A stretch of DNA of 64,000 nt from DATCHW01 sp036508135 (GTDB taxonomy: Bacteria > Bacteroidota > Ignavibacteria > Tepidaquicellales > Tepidaquicellaceae), in assembly GCA_036508135.1 (NCBI GenBank), contig DATCHW010000207.1, forward strand, positions 62,001-126,000. Reading direction: 5' to 3'. The notes under the pieces are model-generated. The model did not search any database, was not told where the DNA came from, and worked only from the letters and a program-made list of their open reading frames with translations. Of the stretch, positions 61,483-64,000 are shown in pieces. The translations under genes and the position numbers were made by a program. Each line of letters begins with the position of its first letter. Position 1 is the stretch's first letter.

Positions 61483-62877
61483 TTGAAGAACGAGGGTCTA
61501 GCAAAATATGCCTTTAATGCACTTGACCGAATAACAGATATTTATCCTCCTTTTGGTTCGAGGGTGTTTCAGAAAATCTTCTTATTTATTCTTGGTTCAG
61601 GAAAGCTCCATAATTATATTCTGCATAAATACCAGAAAAAATTATTTGCAACAAAAGATTTTAATAAAATATTAATTGTTGCAGATGTCAATATCGGGGA
61701 TTCTATAAACACCCAATCCGGTATTGAAGTAATGAGGGCTTTGTTTCCCGATTCACAAATAGATTATATATGCAATAAAACAGGGGGGGATGTTATTTCA
61801 AATTCCCCTTTCGTTGATAATGTTTTTAAGATATATAGAAATAGTGGTCTGCCTTTAGAAGAAGATGCCAAGAAAATCAATAAAATTGTAGAAGAAGGGG
61901 GATATTCTCTTATATTAAACTTGTGTCCGTTCCTTAACAAGAAAATATTAAATTGTGACGCAAACGTAATTCATCTGTATATAGTATTTGTGTCTTATAT
62001 TATTTACTTATGTAAAAAAAATTCCTCGAGTTTAAATCTATCATTAGCAACATACACATTTTTCAAGAATTATTTTGCTCCTTTGTTGAAATCCAAAATT
62101 CCAAATTCAGCCGAAATAGAAAAATTATATCTGAATTCAACATATGATGGAAATAAGGTTTATATATCAGACGAAGCAATAGAAGCAGCTAAAAATTTTC
62201 TAATAAATAATAACCTTTATCAAAAAGGACCATTGATACTTTTTAATCTATCGGTTACTATTAAATTTTCTATGATTCCAATAGAACTCCAGTTACAGAT
62301 AATACAGAATGTTATATTATCGGAAGATATTACTGCGGTATTAATTTTCAAAGGGAAATCTACCATTAATATTGAAAATATGATTATCGATAGAGTACCG
62401 GCAACACATTCCGGAAAAATTGTAGCGATCCCGGACACTTTAACTATTAGCGAATTTACTGCCCTAATTGACTTTTGTGATATGTTTGTTTCGGGAGATA
62501 CCGGTACAGTACATATCGCAGCTTCCAGGAAAATAAATATTAACTCAATTAATTCTTTGAAAAACAGAACTGCACTTGTGTCGGTATTTGGTGCTTCCGA
62601 CTCGAGAATATATAATTATGATTCATGGAAATCCGGACATTCCCCTGCAAACCAGGATGTTCCTTCAAAAGTATTTGTAGGTGAAGCACTTTGCAGGAAT
62701 CTTACTTGCATAAATAGAATAGTTAAGACATGCAAAGAAGTCAGATGTTTTCTGGGACTCAAAGCCGAAGATATTTCTTTATACATTATTTCTTATTTCA
62801 AGGATTTGAATATTAACGAAGCCGCTACGCAAAAAGCAAAGGTATATGACAATGGTTCAGACAACAATACTCAATAG
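61483..62877 (+). CDS. Glycosyltransferase family 9 (heptosyltransferase-like)
   Basis: 464 aa from a TTG start. The N-terminal half has ILIVADVNIGDSINTQSGIE, the GT9 nucleotide-sugar loop equivalent. The C-terminal half has FCDMFVSGDTGTVHIAASRK and VSVFGASDSRIYN, the classic DTGxxHxA...G pattern, and a Cys-rich stretch CRNLTCINRIVKTCKEVRC. It may extend a lipopolysaccharide core. The length exceeds the usual 350 because of an insertion of about 80 residues (about 155-220). The next gene overlaps it by 32 bp. Confidence 0.88.
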   Translation: MKNEGLAKYAFNALDRITDIYPPFGSRVFQKIFLFILGSGKLHNYILHKYQKKLFATKDFNKILIVADVNIGDSINTQSGIEVMRALFPDSQIDYICNKTGGDVISNSPFVDNVFKIYRNSGLPLEEDAKKINKIVEEGGYSLILNLCPFLNKKILNCDANVIHLYIVFVSYIIYLCKKNSSSLNLSLATYTFFKNYFAPLLKSKIPNSAEIEKLYLNSTYDGNKVYISDEAIEAAKNFLINNNLYQKGPLILFNLSVTIKFSMIPIELQLQIIQNVILSEDITAVLIFKGKSTINIENMIIDRVPATHSGKIVAIPDTLTISEFTALIDFCDMFVSGDTGTVHIAASRKININSINSLKNRTALVSVFGASDSRIYNYDSWKSGHSPANQDVPSKVFVGEALCRNLTCINRIVKTCKEVRCFLGLKAEDISLYIISYFKDLNINEAATQKAKVYDNGSDNNTQ

Positions 62878-63520
62878 TATATTATTTGTTTTAGGAGCTT
62901 TCGTTATGGGATTTTTTGCGGCTATTCCAATCGGGGCATCACAAATCGAAATAGCTAAGCGTGCACTTAATGGGTATATTTATTCAGCATTAATGATAGC
63001 TGCTGGTACAACGCTTTCAGATACTATGTATGGAATTATAGCTTTTTTTGGAATTGCACCGTTTCTTAATGAGCCCATCGTAATAGCTATTTTCCGTTTG
63101 ATTAATTCTATTATATTAATAATACTTGGTATCTGGGCAATCCATGGAAGTCAAGTTAAAGAAGATAAGAAGAATCTGTCTCAGGAATTACTAAAGAAAA
63201 AGAAAATTGCTTTTATTACCGGATTTTCACTTGCTCTTACAAATCCTATGATTATGCTTTGGTGGCTGATAGGGTTGCATTTTTTTATTAGCGTTGGAAT
63301 AATCGAACAAAACAATATCTATTATACAATTATCTTTCTTTTTTCCGGTGCTGTTGGAATTGCATCATATCAGATACTTTTGGCGTTCAGTGTTTATAAA
63401 TCAAAAAAGTTTTTCTCAGAAAAAGGTGTACGAAGATTGACAGCAATTCTCGGATGTATTCTGCTTGGTATAGCGGTATATTTTATATATCTGTCATATA
63501 CAGCCTTCAAAAGTCTATAA
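62846..63520 (+). CDS. LysE-family amino-acid exporter
   Basis: 224 aa with six transmembrane helices. The LysE pattern AFVMGFFAAIPIGASQIEIAKRALNGYIYSALMIAAG and the later GFSLALTNPMIMLWWL are present. Members export basic amino acids or related metabolites, and specificity is unknown. It overlaps the GT9 gene by 32 bp if the first ATG is used; a start at 62906 would leave a 28-bp gap but lose the first helix. Probably translated together with GT9. Confidence 0.9.
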   Translation: MTMVQTTILNSILFVLGAFVMGFFAAIPIGASQIEIAKRALNGYIYSALMIAAGTTLSDTMYGIIAFFGIAPFLNEPIVIAIFRLINSIILIILGIWAIHGSQVKEDKKNLSQELLKKKKIAFITGFSLALTNPMIMLWWLIGLHFFISVGIIEQNNIYYTIIFLFSGAVGIASYQILLAFSVYKSKKFFSEKGVRRLTAILGCILLGIAVYFIYLSYTAFKSL

Positions 63521-63766
63521 TAAGAGCCTTTCTTCTTGTTACAAAATCCCAGCCTGTTAATAGAAAAACATTCTTTTTTTCGTTTTTCACGTATTTATCG
63601 AGAATATATTTTATTTGCTGATCATTAATTTCAAATCACCGATTTTGCACTAAAATTTCTTCGAATATTACATTTTAAATCTTCTTTATAAAATTTTTAT
63701 ACTTTCCGCTCAACATTTTACACCATACTTATAAGTTACTTTGTAATTTTGTATAAATAAACAATT
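63521..63766. promoter_or_regulatory. Putative kdp promoter region
   Basis: 246 bp, AT-rich. TAATTTTG at 63744-63751 fits the TAnnTTTG -7 element and lies 16 bp before the kdpF start. No convincing KdpE site was seen. The segment TTTTACACCATACTTATAAG (63717-63736) is faintly like the 31-bp motif at 42164. Confidence 0.45.
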
Positions 63767-63856
63767 ATGACTATGGAATATTTAATCGGACTCATTATAT
63801 CATTTCTTTTAATGGTATATCTTTGCTTTGTAATTTTTAAACCTGAAAAATTTTAA
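63767..63856 (+). CDS. kdpF: KdpF, small subunit of the potassium-transporting ATPase
   Basis: 29 aa, one transmembrane helix (MEYLIGLIISFLLMVYLCFV) and the KdpF ending FKPEKF. It stabilises the KdpFABC complex. The gene is easily missed because of its length. It lies 9 bp before the kdpA start, with AAGGAAAA in between as ribosome site for kdpA, in the expected kdpF-kdpA order. Confidence 0.9.
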   Translation: MTMEYLIGLIISFLLMVYLCFVIFKPEKF

Positions 63857-63865
63857 GGAAAACAA

Positions 63866-64000
63866 ATGAATACTTTTGATTATTTACAGGTAATATTTTT
63901 TGTTTTAGCTCTAATCATTCTCACTCCAATACTCGGCAAGTATATGTTTAATGTTTTTACAAACAAAAAAAACATACTTACTCCGGTATTCGGAAAAGCC
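63866..64000 (+). CDS. kdpA: KdpA, potassium-binding subunit, cut by window end
   Basis: 45 codons to the window edge: MNTFDYLQVIFFVLALIIL, then TPILGKYM and ILTPVFG. The start of KdpA (first helix followed by PxLGxY/KYMxxVF) is clear, and kdpF directly precedes it. It forms the K+ channel-like subunit of the high-affinity Kdp ATPase, normally induced at low potassium by KdpDE. Confidence 0.92.
   Translation, partial: MNTFDYLQVIFFVLALIILTPILGKYMFNVFTNKKNILTPVFGKA

Noticed and set aside
1..64000. tRNA or rRNA genes
   Set aside because: I looked for T-loop-like GTTCGAnTC motifs with acceptor stems in the gaps. The few hits (for example near 37412) belong to palindromic repeat debris and do not fold as tRNA.

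Overview
The window looks like chromosomal DNA of an AT-rich Gram-negative bacterium of the Bacteroidota/Chlorobiota/Ignavibacteriota assemblage. I favour an Ignavibacteria- or Kapabacteria-like member, as inference only. Grounds: four secreted proteins end in the Por/type IX sorting domain (NYPNPFNP...), there are many Bacteroidota-type lipoproteins, a TonB-dependent receptor with a carboxypeptidase-like regulatory domain, and at least one promoter matching the Bacteroidota -7 element TAnnTTTG. No tRNA, rRNA, CRISPR array, transposase or phage gene was seen.

Layout. 1-2643: NtrB/NtrC-like two-component pair, then an archaemetzincin. 2777-10882: a block of minus-strand genes (M64 peptidase, two type IX cargo proteins, ManC, a Glu/Lys-rich helical protein). 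10883-13136: dnaA flanked on both sides by clustered GTTAATAA motifs and DnaA-box-like sites, with gene direction switching here, which makes this the best candidate for oriC. 13137-16070: recN, a cytosine-deaminase-like enzyme and a small secreted protein, interleaved with three copies of a structured repeat. 16386-35685: mostly housekeeping and envelope genes (PLD-like protein, hypA, yciO, mnmG, glnA, era, lipoproteins, an NlpC/P60-like protein, a gluzincin peptidase). 35900-37177: a type IX cargo gene broken by one amber codon just before its sorting domain. 37690-45727: CDF transporter, type III polyketide synthase, YgiD, Amt, UspA. 46733-51788: a metal-type TonB receptor with a small His/Cys-rich partner, an SDR and a nitronate monooxygenase. 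52437-61231: a plus-strand accessory stretch (XRE regulator with membrane partner, SRPBCC, isoprenylcysteine-type methyltransferase, two SAM methyltransferases, cupin, OsmC) with gene remnants, a nonsense-disrupted GNAT gene and a duplicated signal-peptide cassette. 61483-64000: GT9 glycosyltransferase, LysE exporter and the start of a kdp potassium-transport operon.

The most distinctive feature is the density of palindromic, nested-hairpin dispersed repeats between genes. Repeat-derived sequence also appears inside coding regions, as in-frame peptide insertions in three type IX sorting domains. No complete new defence or metabolic system is evident. The main leads are these coding repeat insertions, the structure-conserving AGCAGAGTC repeats, the signal-peptide cassette duplication and the dnaA-flanking motif cluster.
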